Assembly (NCBI GenBank): GCA_037130755.1
Contig: JBAXSI010000007.1
Location: 1 to 64,000 of the forward strand
From: UBA10649 sp037130755
GTDB taxonomy: Bacteria; Actinomycetota; Actinomycetes; S36-B12
Reading direction: 5' to 3'
Length of the DNA stretch: 64,000 bases
Made by a program: the position numbers and the translations under genes. Under the pieces are notes generated by a model. It did not search any database. It was given only the letters and a program-made list of their open reading frames with translations, and had not been told where the DNA came from. This document shows positions 1 to 8,547 of the stretch, in pieces (position 1 is the stretch's first letter; each line of letters begins with the position of its first letter).

Positions 1-44
1 CCCATGGCGCCTCGACTCCGGGGCTCGCTGCGCTCACTCCTCGT

Positions 45-2321
45 CTAGACGCGGTACGCGTCGTAGACGCCCTCCACGTTCCGCACGGCCTTCAGCACCG
101 ACCCGAGATGCTTCGGGTCCGCCATCTCGAACGTGAATCGCGACAGCGCGATGCGCTCCCGCGTGGTGGTCACCGAGGCGCTCAGAATGTTCACGTGAGT
201 GTCTGAGAGGGCGCGCGTGACATCCGACAGCAGTCGCGCGCGATCGAGTGCCTCGACCTGGATGTTGACCAGGAACACGCTGCTGGATGTGGGAGCCCAC
301 TCCACCTCGACAATGCGATCGGGCTCCGCCCGGAGCCCAGGCACGTTGACGCAGTCACCGCGGTGGACCGAGACGCCTGCGCCGCGGGTGACGAAACCGA
401 CGATCTCGTCGCCGGGCACAGGGGTGCAGCAACGCGCGAGCTTGATCCACACGTCCTCCGCGCCCTTCACCAGGACGCCGACGTCACCGGGCGTGCGCTG
501 GCGGGTGATCCGGGAGGGGCTGACCATCTCTGCGGCGTCGTCGGCGGCGCCGTCGACGCCCCCAGCCGAGTCGACCAGCCGTTGGACGATCGTTGCCGCA
601 GAGATCCGACCCTCGCCGACAGATGCGTACAGCGACGAGATGTCGGTCTGGTGCATGTCGGCAGCGATGGTCGTCAACGCCTGGTTGGTCATCATCCGCT
701 GCAGCGGCAGGCCCTGCTTGCGCATCGCGCGGACGATCGACTCCTTGCCGGTCTCGATCGCCTCGTCGCGTCGCTCGCGCGAGTACCAGGCCTTGATCTT
801 GCTACGCGCCCGTGGCGACTGGACGAAGTTGAGCCAGTCACGACTCGGGCCCGCGCCGTCCGCCTTCGACGTGAAGATCTCGACGACGTCGCCATTCTCA
901 AGGGTCGACTCGAGAGGTACGAGCTTTCCGTTGACACGCGCCCCTACACAGCGGTGGCCGACTTCCGTGTGGACCGAGTAGGCGAAGTCGATCGGAGTCG
1001 AGTTGGACGGGAGCGCGACCACATCGCCCTTGGGCGTGAACACGAAGACCTCTGACGAACCCAGGTCGTAGCGCAGCGAGTCGAGGAACTCGTCGGGATC
1101 CTCCGTCTCCCGCTGCCACTCCAGCAACTGGCGCAGCCAGCCGAAGTCGTCCGGCCCCTGCTTCCCGCCGACATCGCTCTGCTTGTAGCGCCAGTGGGCC
1201 GCGACCCCGAACTCAGCCGCACGGTGCATGTCCTGCGTGCGGATCTGCAGCTCGACGGGCTTGCCCTCCGGACCGATCACCGTGGTGTGCAACGACTGGT
1301 ACATGTTGAACTTCGGCATCGCGATGAAGTCCTTGAAGCGCCCCGGAACAGGGCTCCACTTGGCGTGGACGATGCCGAGCACGGCGTAGCAGTCACGGAT
1401 GTCGTCGACCAGGATTCGGATGCCCACGAGGTCATAGATCTCGGCAAAGTCGCGACCGCGCACGATCATCTTCTGGTAGACGGAGTAGTAGTGCTTCGGT
1501 CGGCCGGTGACCACGGCCTTGACCTTGCTCTTCTTGAGGTCGGCCTCGATCTCGTCGATGACGGTCGTGAGGTACTGGTCGCGCGAGGGTGCACGCTGAC
1601 CCACGAGCCGGACGATCTCCTCGTACATCTTCGGGTAGAGCGTGGCGAACGAGAGGTCCTCGAGTTCCCACTTCACTGCGTTCATGCCGAGTCGATGCGC
1701 GAGCGGGGCGTAGATCTCCAACGTCTCGCGCGCCTTCTTCTGCTGCTTGTCCTCGGGCATCCACCGCAGCGTGCGCATGTTGTGAAGGCGGTCCGCCAGC
1801 TTGATGACGAGCACCCGGATGTCTCGTGCCATCGCCACGACCATCTTGCGAACGGTCTCGGCGGCGGACGCCTCGCCATACTTGACACGATCGAGCTTGG
1901 TGACGCCGTCCACCAGCTGCGCGATCTCGTCGCCGAAGTCCTCGCGGAGGGCGTCCAGCGCGTAGCCGGAGTCCTCGACCGTGTCGTGCAGCAGGGCGGC
2001 CGCGAGCGTGGGGGCGGTCATGCCGAGGTCCGCGAGGATGGTGGCGACTGCGAGTGGGTGCGTGATGTAGGCCTCGCCCGAGCGACGCTTCTGGTCGCGA
2101 TGAAGGTATGCCGCCATCTCGTAGGCGCGCTCCACGAGGCGGGTGTCGGCCTTCGGGTGGTACTTGCGCAGCGTGCGGAGCAGGGGCTCGAGCTCGGGGA
2201 AGCTGGTTCGGGAACCCGCGAGACGAGCGAAACGGGACCTGATGCCACCGGAGTCCTGCGCCACGACAGACGGAGCCGCGGTCACCGGCTCCGTGGGCAG
2301 CGGACTCTCCTTGGCCAACAC
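45..2321 (-). CDS. rel: Bifunctional (p)ppGpp synthetase/hydrolase Rel
   Basis: A 758-residue protein with the full RelA/SpoT layout: an HD hydrolase domain with the HDTVED motif near residue 112, a synthetase domain with the substrate loop RFKDFIAMPKFNMYQSLHTT, a TGS domain starting at VFVFTPKGDVVALP, and a C-terminal ACT domain. The RFKD form of the synthetase charge motif and the intact HD motif mark the bifunctional Gram-positive Rel type that both makes and degrades (p)ppGpp. It lies downstream of apt, secF and secD as in most Actinobacteria. No ATG lies near the N-terminus. The start is GTG at 2321, with a GGAGG directly before it that would better serve the next codon, TTG at 2318. Confidence 0.96.
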   Translation of the reverse strand: MLAKESPLPTEPVTAAPSVVAQDSGGIRSRFARLAGSRTSFPELEPLLRTLRKYHPKADTRLVERAYEMAAYLHRDQKRRSGEAYITHPLAVATILADLGMTAPTLAAALLHDTVEDSGYALDALREDFGDEIAQLVDGVTKLDRVKYGEASAAETVRKMVVAMARDIRVLVIKLADRLHNMRTLRWMPEDKQQKKARETLEIYAPLAHRLGMNAVKWELEDLSFATLYPKMYEEIVRLVGQRAPSRDQYLTTVIDEIEADLKKSKVKAVVTGRPKHYYSVYQKMIVRGRDFAEIYDLVGIRILVDDIRDCYAVLGIVHAKWSPVPGRFKDFIAMPKFNMYQSLHTTVIGPEGKPVELQIRTQDMHRAAEFGVAAHWRYKQSDVGGKQGPDDFGWLRQLLEWQRETEDPDEFLDSLRYDLGSSEVFVFTPKGDVVALPSNSTPIDFAYSVHTEVGHRCVGARVNGKLVPLESTLENGDVVEIFTSKADGAGPSRDWLNFVQSPRARSKIKAWYSRERRDEAIETGKESIVRAMRKQGLPLQRMMTNQALTTIAADMHQTDISSLYASVGEGRISAATIVQRLVDSAGGVDGAADDAAEMVSPSRITRQRTPGDVGVLVKGAEDVWIKLARCCTPVPGDEIVGFVTRGAGVSVHRGDCVNVPGLRAEPDRIVEVEWAPTSSSVFLVNIQVEALDRARLLSDVTRALSDTHVNILSASVTTTRERIALSRFTFEMADPKHLGSVLKAVRNVEGVYDAYRV

Positions 2322-2370
2322 CCCTCCGTCACTTTGCGTTCAGTGTAAGGGGCAGTGACGTGCGGTCCGC

Positions 2371-2913
2371 TCAGGCGCTGAGCAGCGCGGTGACCGGCAC
2401 TCCGCGCTCGCGGATCCGATCGCTGCCGCCAAGCGCGGGCAGGTCGAGCACCGACATGAAGCCGATGACCTCCGCGCCCGTCATGCGCACGAGGTCGATC
2501 GCCGCACATGCGGTCCCGCCGGTCGCGATCACGTCGTCGATGATCACCGCACGTCGACCGGGTCGGAGGGCGTCGCGATGCAGTTCCAGCGAGGTGCTTC
2601 CGTACTCCAGGTCGTACTCCTGCACGTGCACGTCGCCGGGCAGTTTCCCGGGCTTGCGGAGCGGGATGAACCCGGCTCCGAGGTGATACGCCAAGGCTGC
2701 CGCCTGCGGGAAACCGCGCGCCTCGATGCCGACCACCTCGTCGACCGAGCCGCGCCCGATCGCCGAGGCCATCAGGTCGACGGTTGTCGCGAAGGCATCC
2801 GGATCGGCAAGCAGGGGCGTGAGGTCCCGGAACAGGACCCCGGGCTCCGGCCAGTCGGGCACCTCGCGGATACGCGACCACAGGAGCCGCTCGGCCGCAT
2901 CGCGATCGGTCAT
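2371..2913 (-). CDS. apt: Adenine phosphoribosyltransferase
   Basis: A 180-residue purine-salvage enzyme converting adenine and PRPP to AMP in the cytoplasm. The PRPP-binding signature VVIIDDVIATGGTACAAI is complete, and the hood region around EARGFPQAAALAYHLGAGF matches the family. Its length is normal. It lies 15 bases after secF on the same strand and 49 bases before rel, the conserved actinobacterial secDF-apt-rel order. The ATG at 2913 has no obvious Shine-Dalgarno sequence, so it may rely on translational coupling to secF. Confidence 0.96.
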   Translation of the reverse strand: MTDRDAAERLLWSRIREVPDWPEPGVLFRDLTPLLADPDAFATTVDLMASAIGRGSVDEVVGIEARGFPQAAALAYHLGAGFIPLRKPGKLPGDVHVQEYDLEYGSTSLELHRDALRPGRRAVIIDDVIATGGTACAAIDLVRMTGAEVIGFMSVLDLPALGGSDRIRERGVPVTALLSA

Positions 2914-2928
2914 GACGGACAGGTGCCG

Positions 2929-4044
2929 CTACTTGCGCTTGCTGCGCGGCTGCTTCTTCGGCTGCTGCCGCGTCGCGGAGTCCAGTTGGGTCGTGACCGT
3001 CTTGGTTGCCGTCGACGCACCTGCCGCTGCTGCACCGGACGCGTCGCCCACGAGGTCGTCGCCCTCGGCGACCACGCGAGCCTGCTTCCGGCGGGCCATG
3101 ACGCGGGAGTGCAGCGACTTCATCTCCGGCTGCCGCTCCTTCAACTGCACCAGGAACGGGGTCGCGATGAAGATCGACGAGTACGCCCCGGCGAACATGC
3201 CGACCGCGAGCGCGACCGCGAGGTCGAGCAGCGTCCCTGCGCCCAGCAGGCCGGCGCCGACGATGATGATCGAGATGACCGGCAGCAGCGCCACGATGGA
3301 CGTGTTGATCGATCTGACCAGCGTCTGGTTGACGGCCAGGTTGGCTGCCTCGCCATAGGTCATCACCGACTGACCGGCGATGCCCTTGGTGTTCTCGCGC
3401 ACCTTGTCGAAGACGACGACGGTGTCGTACAGCGAGTAGCCCAAGATGGTCAGCAGGCCGATGACGGTGGCCGGAGTCACCTCCAGGCCGGTCAGGGCGT
3501 AGATACCGATGGTGATGACGAGGTCGTGGGCCAGGGCGACCAGCGCCGCCACCGCCATTCGCCACTCGAAGTAGATCGACAGGAATATCGACACCAGGAT
3601 CAAGAAGGCGATCAGGCCTTGGAGGGCCTTCTTGGAGATCTCCGACCCCCAGGTCGGGCCGACCACCTGCACCTTGATCTCGCCCTTGTCGACGCCGCAG
3701 GCAGCGCCCAGCTGACCGGCGATCACCGAGCTCTGGGCGGGAGTGACCGGCTCCGTCTGGACGTTGATCGTGCCACTGGCCGTCTGGGTGACGATGGCCT
3801 GCCCGCCGGTCTGCTTCTCGGCTACCGCACGGGCCTGCTCGATCGAGCAGGTGGCATTCGGGACGCCGAACTCGGCGCCGCCCTTGAACTCGATGCCCAG
3901 GTTCAGCCCACGCAGCAGGAGCGCGAGGATCGCCACCAAGAGGATGACGCCGGAGACGATGTACCAGGTCTTGCGCCGGCCAACGAAGTCGATCGACACC
4001 TCGCCCGCGTAGAGCCGATGGCCGATGTTCCCGAGAGCACTCAT
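2929..4044 (-). CDS. secF: Protein translocase subunit SecF
   Basis: A 371-residue inner-membrane partner of SecD that uses the proton gradient to help pull preproteins through SecYEG. An N-terminal helix (WYIVSGVILLVAILALLLRG) is followed by an extracytoplasmic domain and a five-helix block, giving six membrane segments, and a basic Ser/Lys-rich tail ends in RSKRK. The family motif around GIEFKGGAEF is present. Its ATG overlaps the secD stop by four bases (ATGA), so the two are translationally coupled. The cysteine pair near residues 46 and 96 of the outer domain is unremarkable. Confidence 0.96.
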   Translation of the reverse strand: MSALGNIGHRLYAGEVSIDFVGRRKTWYIVSGVILLVAILALLLRGLNLGIEFKGGAEFGVPNATCSIEQARAVAEKQTGGQAIVTQTASGTINVQTEPVTPAQSSVIAGQLGAACGVDKGEIKVQVVGPTWGSEISKKALQGLIAFLILVSIFLSIYFEWRMAVAALVALAHDLVITIGIYALTGLEVTPATVIGLLTILGYSLYDTVVVFDKVRENTKGIAGQSVMTYGEAANLAVNQTLVRSINTSIVALLPVISIIIVGAGLLGAGTLLDLAVALAVGMFAGAYSSIFIATPFLVQLKERQPEMKSLHSRVMARRKQARVVAEGDDLVGDASGAAAAGASTATKTVTTQLDSATRQQPKKQPRSKRK

Positions 4045-5780
4045 GACGAGACCTCCTGACTAGCGCCGCGTCGTTTGGACTTGGTCTGTGTCTCGCCTGC
4101 GAGGCTGTGCCCGCCGAGGCGGTCAGCGTCGAGACCAGTGAGCTTCGAGCCGCGCTGCATGAACTGCGTGCGACCCAGCAGGACGACGATGGGATGCGAG
4201 AACCAGAACGCCACGAGGACGTCGATGATCGTGGTGAGGCCCAGCATGAAGGCGAAGCCACGCACGCTGCCCACCGAGAGCAGGTACAGCACGACCGCTG
4301 CCAGGAACGACACGAAGTCGGCGGCCAGAAGGGTGCGCCGGGCGCGAACCCAGCCGCTGTCCACGGCAACGCGTAGCGACCTGCCCTCGCGAATCTCGTC
4401 TCGGATTCGTTCGAAGTAGACGATGAACGAGTCGGCGGTGATACCGATGGCGACAATGGCACCGGCGACCCCGGCGAGGGTCAACGTCAGGCCGATCGTC
4501 TTGCTCAGCACGATGAGCGAGAGGTACGTGATGAGGGCCGCGATCACCAGCGACAGGACCGCGACGAAACCGAGGGCCCGGTAGTAGAACAGCAGGTAGA
4601 TCATGACCAGGCCGAGACCGATGAGGCCGGCAAGGATGCCTGCCCGCAGCTGGTCGTTGCCGACCGTGGGTGAGACGGTGGTGATGTCGACCGGCTCGAG
4701 GGTCACCGGGAGCGCGCCGTACTTCAGCACGTTGGCCAGGTCCTTGGCCTCCTCCGCGGTGAAGTTGCCCTCGATCTGCGCCTGACCGCCGAGGATCGGC
4801 TCGTTGAAGCGCGGCGACGATACGACGACTCCGTCGAGGACGATGGCGAACGCGTTACACGGATTGGCTCCTGCGGCCCCGCACTCGGGGAGCTGCGTGA
4901 GATTCGTCGAGGCGGTGGCGAGTGCCTTGGCGCCCTCGCCGTCGAATGTCAGGGACACGACCCAGCCGACGCCGTTCTGCGGGAGCTGGGCGCTGGCGTT
5001 GGTGACGTTGGTGCCCTTGATGAAGGCCGGCTGCAGGTTGTACTTCGCCGTTCCGGTGCGCTCGCAGGTGCCCAGCCACAGGGCCGGATCGTCGGGGCGT
5101 CCGCCGGTGTAGTTCAGCGGGTTGGTGCAGTCGAGCTCGGCCAGCCGCTGCTGGAACTCAGGTGTGTTCTCCTTCGCCTGGACCAGCGGTGCTGCCTCCG
5201 CGCTCGCGGACGGCGACGGCGACGGCGAGCCTGTCGTGGCCGGGGCCGGCGTGGACACCGCGGATGCCGAGCCCGACGGGCTGGCCGACGGCGAAGGCGC
5301 TGCGCTGGCAGAGGGGCTCGGGGATGCGGCGCCGCCGGAAGCCGAGGCGCTGGGCGAGGGGCTGGCACCGGCGGCCGTGACCGGTCCGGGGCCGTAGACC
5401 CCCCACACCGGGCGGAAGTCCAGAAGTGCCGTGCGCTTGACCAGCTCGACCACGCGATCCTGCTCGACGCCGGGCACCGAGACGACGATGACCGCCCCGT
5501 TGCCGGAGCCCTGCGTGGTGACCTCGGCTTCGGAGACGCCCAGGCCGTCGACGCGCTGGCGGAGGATGGCCACGGTCTGATTCAGCTGGTCCTCGGTGAT
5601 CGTGGCGCCCTCGGTGACCGGCTTCGGCTGCAGGATGACCTGCGTGCCGCCCTGCAGGTCCAGGCCGAGCTTGATGGTGTGCTCAGTACCCGGCCAGAAG
5701 GCCCAGGTGGCCAGGCCGATGATGAGAACGGCGAGGGCGATCAGCAGCCGAGCAGGCTTGCTGGTGGGCGGTGGCGCCAC
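4041..5780 (-). CDS. secD: Protein translocase subunit SecD with Ser/Pro/Ala-rich insertion
   Basis: A 579-residue SecD with one N-terminal helix, a large extracytoplasmic P1 domain with the LGLDLQGGTQVILQ motif, and five C-terminal helices containing the conserved GITADSFIVYFERIRDE region. It works with SecF and YajC in Sec-dependent export. The GTG at 5780 has AAGGAG four bases upstream. A low-complexity stretch of about 65 residues made of Ser, Pro, Ala and Gly sits in the outer domain at about residues 128-195, between the part ending in VYGPGPV and the part starting PLVQAKENTPEF. Actinobacterial SecD proteins often carry such a linker, but this one is unusually repetitive. Confidence 0.96.
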   Translation of the reverse strand: MAPPPTSKPARLLIALAVLIIGLATWAFWPGTEHTIKLGLDLQGGTQVILQPKPVTEGATITEDQLNQTVAILRQRVDGLGVSEAEVTTQGSGNGAVIVVSVPGVEQDRVVELVKRTALLDFRPVWGVYGPGPVTAAGASPSPSASASGGAASPSPSASAAPSPSASPSGSASAVSTPAPATTGSPSPSPSASAEAAPLVQAKENTPEFQQRLAELDCTNPLNYTGGRPDDPALWLGTCERTGTAKYNLQPAFIKGTNVTNASAQLPQNGVGWVVSLTFDGEGAKALATASTNLTQLPECGAAGANPCNAFAIVLDGVVVSSPRFNEPILGGQAQIEGNFTAEEAKDLANVLKYGALPVTLEPVDITTVSPTVGNDQLRAGILAGLIGLGLVMIYLLFYYRALGFVAVLSLVIAALITYLSLIVLSKTIGLTLTLAGVAGAIVAIGITADSFIVYFERIRDEIREGRSLRVAVDSGWVRARRTLLAADFVSFLAAVVLYLLSVGSVRGFAFMLGLTTIIDVLVAFWFSHPIVVLLGRTQFMQRGSKLTGLDADRLGGHSLAGETQTKSKRRGASQEVSS

Positions 5781-5843
5781 GGTGCTCCTTCACAACATGT
5801 GCACATGGATCGGCCGACGTCGTCAGCCGTGGTCAAAGCCGGG

Positions 5844-6155
5844 TCAGTCTACGTCCCCGGTCCCCTCGGACTCCTGCAGCGGTGGCGCCTCGGCCGCAGC
5901 GGGCTCGATGACGCGTGCGACGGCCGCCGGGAGGATCCGCATGAAGACCCCCGGCGCGATCTCGAGACTGAGCTGATCTTCGGTGACGACGGCGATCGTG
6001 CCGAAGATCCCGGCCGTGGTCATGACCTCGGTGCCGGGCACCAACTGCTGCACCATCTGTGCCTGGCGCTTTTGCCGTTGCTGCCCGGGCCTGATGATCA
6101 GGAAGTAGAAGCCAGCACCGGCAGCGACGATCAGGAGCAAACTGACGGGATCCAC
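5844..6155 (-). CDS. yajC: Preprotein translocase accessory subunit YajC
   Basis: A 103-residue single-pass membrane protein. The N-terminal helix (SLLLIVAAGAGFYFLIIRP) is followed by the hallmark QQRQKRQAQMVQQLVPGTEV segment and a small cytoplasmic domain rich in Thr, Val and Ile. YajC associates with SecDF. The start is GTG at 6155, preceded by GGGAG at a four-base distance. It sits between ruvB and secD on the same strand, the normal order. Confidence 0.93.
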   Translation of the reverse strand: MDPVSLLLIVAAGAGFYFLIIRPGQQRQKRQAQMVQQLVPGTEVMTTAGIFGTIAVVTEDQLSLEIAPGVFMRILPAAVARVIEPAAAEAPPLQESEGTGDVD

Positions 6156-6224
6156 GATTCTCCCTGTTCACAAGAGGTTTTCGGGCTTACGGACCGCCCT
6201 GTTCGACCTGAGGCTACTGCACCC

Positions 6225-7262
6225 TCACGGCTCCAGATCGAGCGCCTGCTGGCCGGTGCTCGGGCGCGGCGGCTCGAGCCCGGCGTGCCGCCATGCGGCC
6301 GGGGTCGCGAGCCGGCCACGGGGCGTGCGCATGAGCAGGCCAAGACGCACGAGGAAGGGCTCAGAGACGGTCTCGATCGTCTCGGGCTCCTCCCCCACGG
6401 CAACGGCCAGGGTCGACAGGCCGACCGGTCCGCCGCCGAAACGGAGCACCAGCGCGTCGAGGACGGCCTGGTCGATTCGGTCCAGCCCGAGGATGTCGAC
6501 CTCGTAGAGCTCGAGGGCCGATCGGGCACTCGCGCGATTCACCACGCCGTCGCCGTGCACCTGGGCCCAGTCGCGAACGCGGCGCAGGAGTCGGTTGGCG
6601 ATGCGCGGCGTGCCGCGACAGCGCCCGGCGATCTCGCTGACGCCCTCGGCGTCGACCGGGACGCTCAGGAGGCCGGCCGACCGGGCGATGATCACCTCGA
6701 GGTCGGGGGCGTCGTAGAAGTCCAGGTGCGCGGTGAATCCGAACCGGTCGCGCAGCGGGCTCGGCAGGAGCCCTGCGCGGGTGGTCGCACCCACGAGCGT
6801 GAACGCCTCGATGTCCAGCGGGATGGCAGTGGCACCGGGCCCCTTGCCGACGACGACGTCGACCCGGAAGTCCTCCATCGCTAGGTAGAGCATCTCCTCC
6901 GCCGCACGGGCCATGCGGTGGATCTCGTCGACGAAGAGGACCTCGCCCGGCTGCAGGCTCGACAGGACTGCCGCAACGTCGCCTGCGTGCTGGAGGGCGG
7001 GGCCGGAGGTCATGCGCAGCGGGGCCTCCATCTCCGTCGCGATGATGCTGGCCAGCGTCGTCTTGCCGAGCCCGGGCGGACCGCTGAGCAGCACGTGGTC
7101 GGCCGTTCGGCCGCGCAGGCTCGCCGCCTGAAGAACCAGGCCCAGTTGCGACTTGACCCGGTCCTGCCCGATGAACTCGACAAGCGTCTGGGGACGCAGC
7201 GCACCCTCGATCAGTGCGTCTTCGGGATCGGACTCGGCGCTCAGCGCCCGGTCTCGGCTCAC
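6225..7262 (-). CDS. ruvB: Holliday junction branch migration helicase RuvB
   Basis: A 345-residue AAA+ motor that drives branch migration with RuvA. Visible motifs are Walker A GPPGLGKTT, Walker B LFVDEIHRM, sensor 1 GATTRAG and a C-terminal winged-helix domain (GLLMRTPRGRLATPAAW). The GTG start overlaps the ruvA stop (GTGA), so the three ruv genes form a coupled operon in the order ruvC-ruvA-ruvB. Confidence 0.97.
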   Translation of the reverse strand: MSRDRALSAESDPEDALIEGALRPQTLVEFIGQDRVKSQLGLVLQAASLRGRTADHVLLSGPPGLGKTTLASIIATEMEAPLRMTSGPALQHAGDVAAVLSSLQPGEVLFVDEIHRMARAAEEMLYLAMEDFRVDVVVGKGPGATAIPLDIEAFTLVGATTRAGLLPSPLRDRFGFTAHLDFYDAPDLEVIIARSAGLLSVPVDAEGVSEIAGRCRGTPRIANRLLRRVRDWAQVHGDGVVNRASARSALELYEVDILGLDRIDQAVLDALVLRFGGGPVGLSTLAVAVGEEPETIETVSEPFLVRLGLLMRTPRGRLATPAAWRHAGLEPPRPSTGQQALDLEP

Positions 7263-7879
7263 GGCCGGTCCAGCGTGCGCAGTGCGGCCTTGAGCAGCAC
7301 GCCGACATCGGGCGTGGTCCCGGCCGTGGCCGTGGCGATCTGCTCCGGGTCAATGGCCAGCACCGCCTGGTCGGCCTCTCGCGCGGACCAACCGAGCGAC
7401 ATCAGTCCAGCCGCCACATCGCCTTGCCACCCGCCGGACGACGCCGATGCGGCACGCTCACCGCGACCTGCTCCGATCGCCGGACCGAGGCGGTCCTTCA
7501 ACTCGAGGATCAGCCGCTGCGCCCCCTTGCGGCCGATGCCGGGCACGCGGACAAGCGTCGCCTCGTCATCCGTGGCGACCGCGCGGCGCAGGTCGTCGGG
7601 CGACAGGGTGCCCAGCAGGGCCATCGCGATGCGTGGTCCGATGCCGCTCACGGTCTGCACCTGCTCGAACACCGTGCGCTCATCGGCGTCGGCGAAGCCG
7701 AACAGCGTCCAGCCGTCCTCGCGGACGACCATCGTCGTCATCAGCTCGACGTGCTCGCCGTGGCGCAGCCCGAGGGCAGTGGCCGGCGTGCACTGGACCA
7801 CGACTCCGACAGACCCGAGGTCGACAACGACCGAATCGGCCGCCGCCTGCACTACGGTGCCGCGAACGAACGAGATCAT
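7259..7879 (-). CDS. ruvA: Holliday junction DNA helicase subunit RuvA
   Basis: A 206-residue protein that binds four-way junctions and loads RuvB. It starts with the family sequence MISFVRGTVV. The two helix-hairpin-helix motifs are visible as VSGIGPRIAMALL and VPGIGRKGAQRLILEL, and the C-terminal domain III ends in LKAALRTL. An upstream in-frame extension of 33 codons exists but overlaps ruvC, lacks family similarity and is rejected as the start. The chosen ATG at 7879 overlaps the ruvC stop by four bases. Confidence 0.96.
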   Translation of the reverse strand: MISFVRGTVVQAAADSVVVDLGSVGVVVQCTPATALGLRHGEHVELMTTMVVREDGWTLFGFADADERTVFEQVQTVSGIGPRIAMALLGTLSPDDLRRAVATDDEATLVRVPGIGRKGAQRLILELKDRLGPAIGAGRGERAASASSGGWQGDVAAGLMSLGWSAREADQAVLAIDPEQIATATAGTTPDVGVLLKAALRTLDRP

Positions 7880-8427
7880 GGGCGCACACCCCGCGCGGCG
7901 ACCACGGGGCGTGAGGCCGTATCGCGCGCCGCGGCTGCGGCGAGGCGCCGCTGGCTCTCTCCCCGCCAGATCTGGCACACGGCGATGGCCACCGCATCCG
8001 CCGCGTCCGCGGGCTTCGGCGGACCGGGCAGTCGCAGGATGCGGGTCACCATCGCGGTGACCTGGGCCTTGTCGGCCCGTCCGTTCCCGGTGACGGCGGC
8101 CTTGACCTCAGTGGGCGTGTGCAGGGCGACGGGCAGGCCTCGCTGCCCGGCGAGCAGCAGTCCCATCGCGGCGGCCTGCGCGGTGGCCATGGCACTGCGG
8201 ACGTTGTGCTGGCTGAAGACGCGCTCGATGGCGATGGACTCGGGCTCGAACTCCTCGATGAGCGCCGACAGCCCGGCGAACACCCCGTCGAGGCGCAGTT
8301 CGACTGCATCGCCTGGATCGGTGCGGATGACGCCGATGTGCACGGGCGTGAGCGTGGACCCGGCCCGTCCCTCGATGATGGCAACGCCGCACCGGGTAAG
8401 GCCCGGATCGATGCCGAGGACCCGCAC
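7876..8427 (-). CDS. ruvC: Crossover junction endodeoxyribonuclease RuvC
   Basis: A 183-residue Holliday-junction resolvase. The catalytic acidic residues are in VLGIDPGLTRCGVA, in the ESIAIERVF segment and in the DAADAVAIAVC segment. The start is GTG at 8427, with GGGAGGGG six bases upstream and the family N-terminus right after it. A longer frame to 8472 adds 15 unconserved residues. It is the first ruv gene and lies 120 bases after the acyltransferase gene. Confidence 0.96.
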   Translation of the reverse strand: MRVLGIDPGLTRCGVAIIEGRAGSTLTPVHIGVIRTDPGDAVELRLDGVFAGLSALIEEFEPESIAIERVFSQHNVRSAMATAQAAAMGLLLAGQRGLPVALHTPTEVKAAVTGNGRADKAQVTAMVTRILRLPGPPKPADAADAVAIAVCQIWRGESQRRLAAAAARDTASRPVVAARGVRP

Positions 8428-8547
8428 GGGCGACCCCTCCCTTCGACCGGGACGGCAGCACCGTCCGAACACCTGTTCGGATAGCAGGCTAACGGCTGAG
8501 GCTGCCCGCGCCCGGCACCCGGCCCATCCGGACCGGCGTGTCGGAGC

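Noticed and set aside
2282..4462. Long open frame on the minus strand overlapping apt, secF and secD in another frame
   Set aside because: Arg/Gly-rich shadow; the secD, secF and apt frames carry all family motifs.
5190..5400. Short tandem repeats as a possible CRISPR or mobile repeat
   Set aside because: They are the codons of the Ser/Pro/Ala insertion in secD; no spacers or cas genes.
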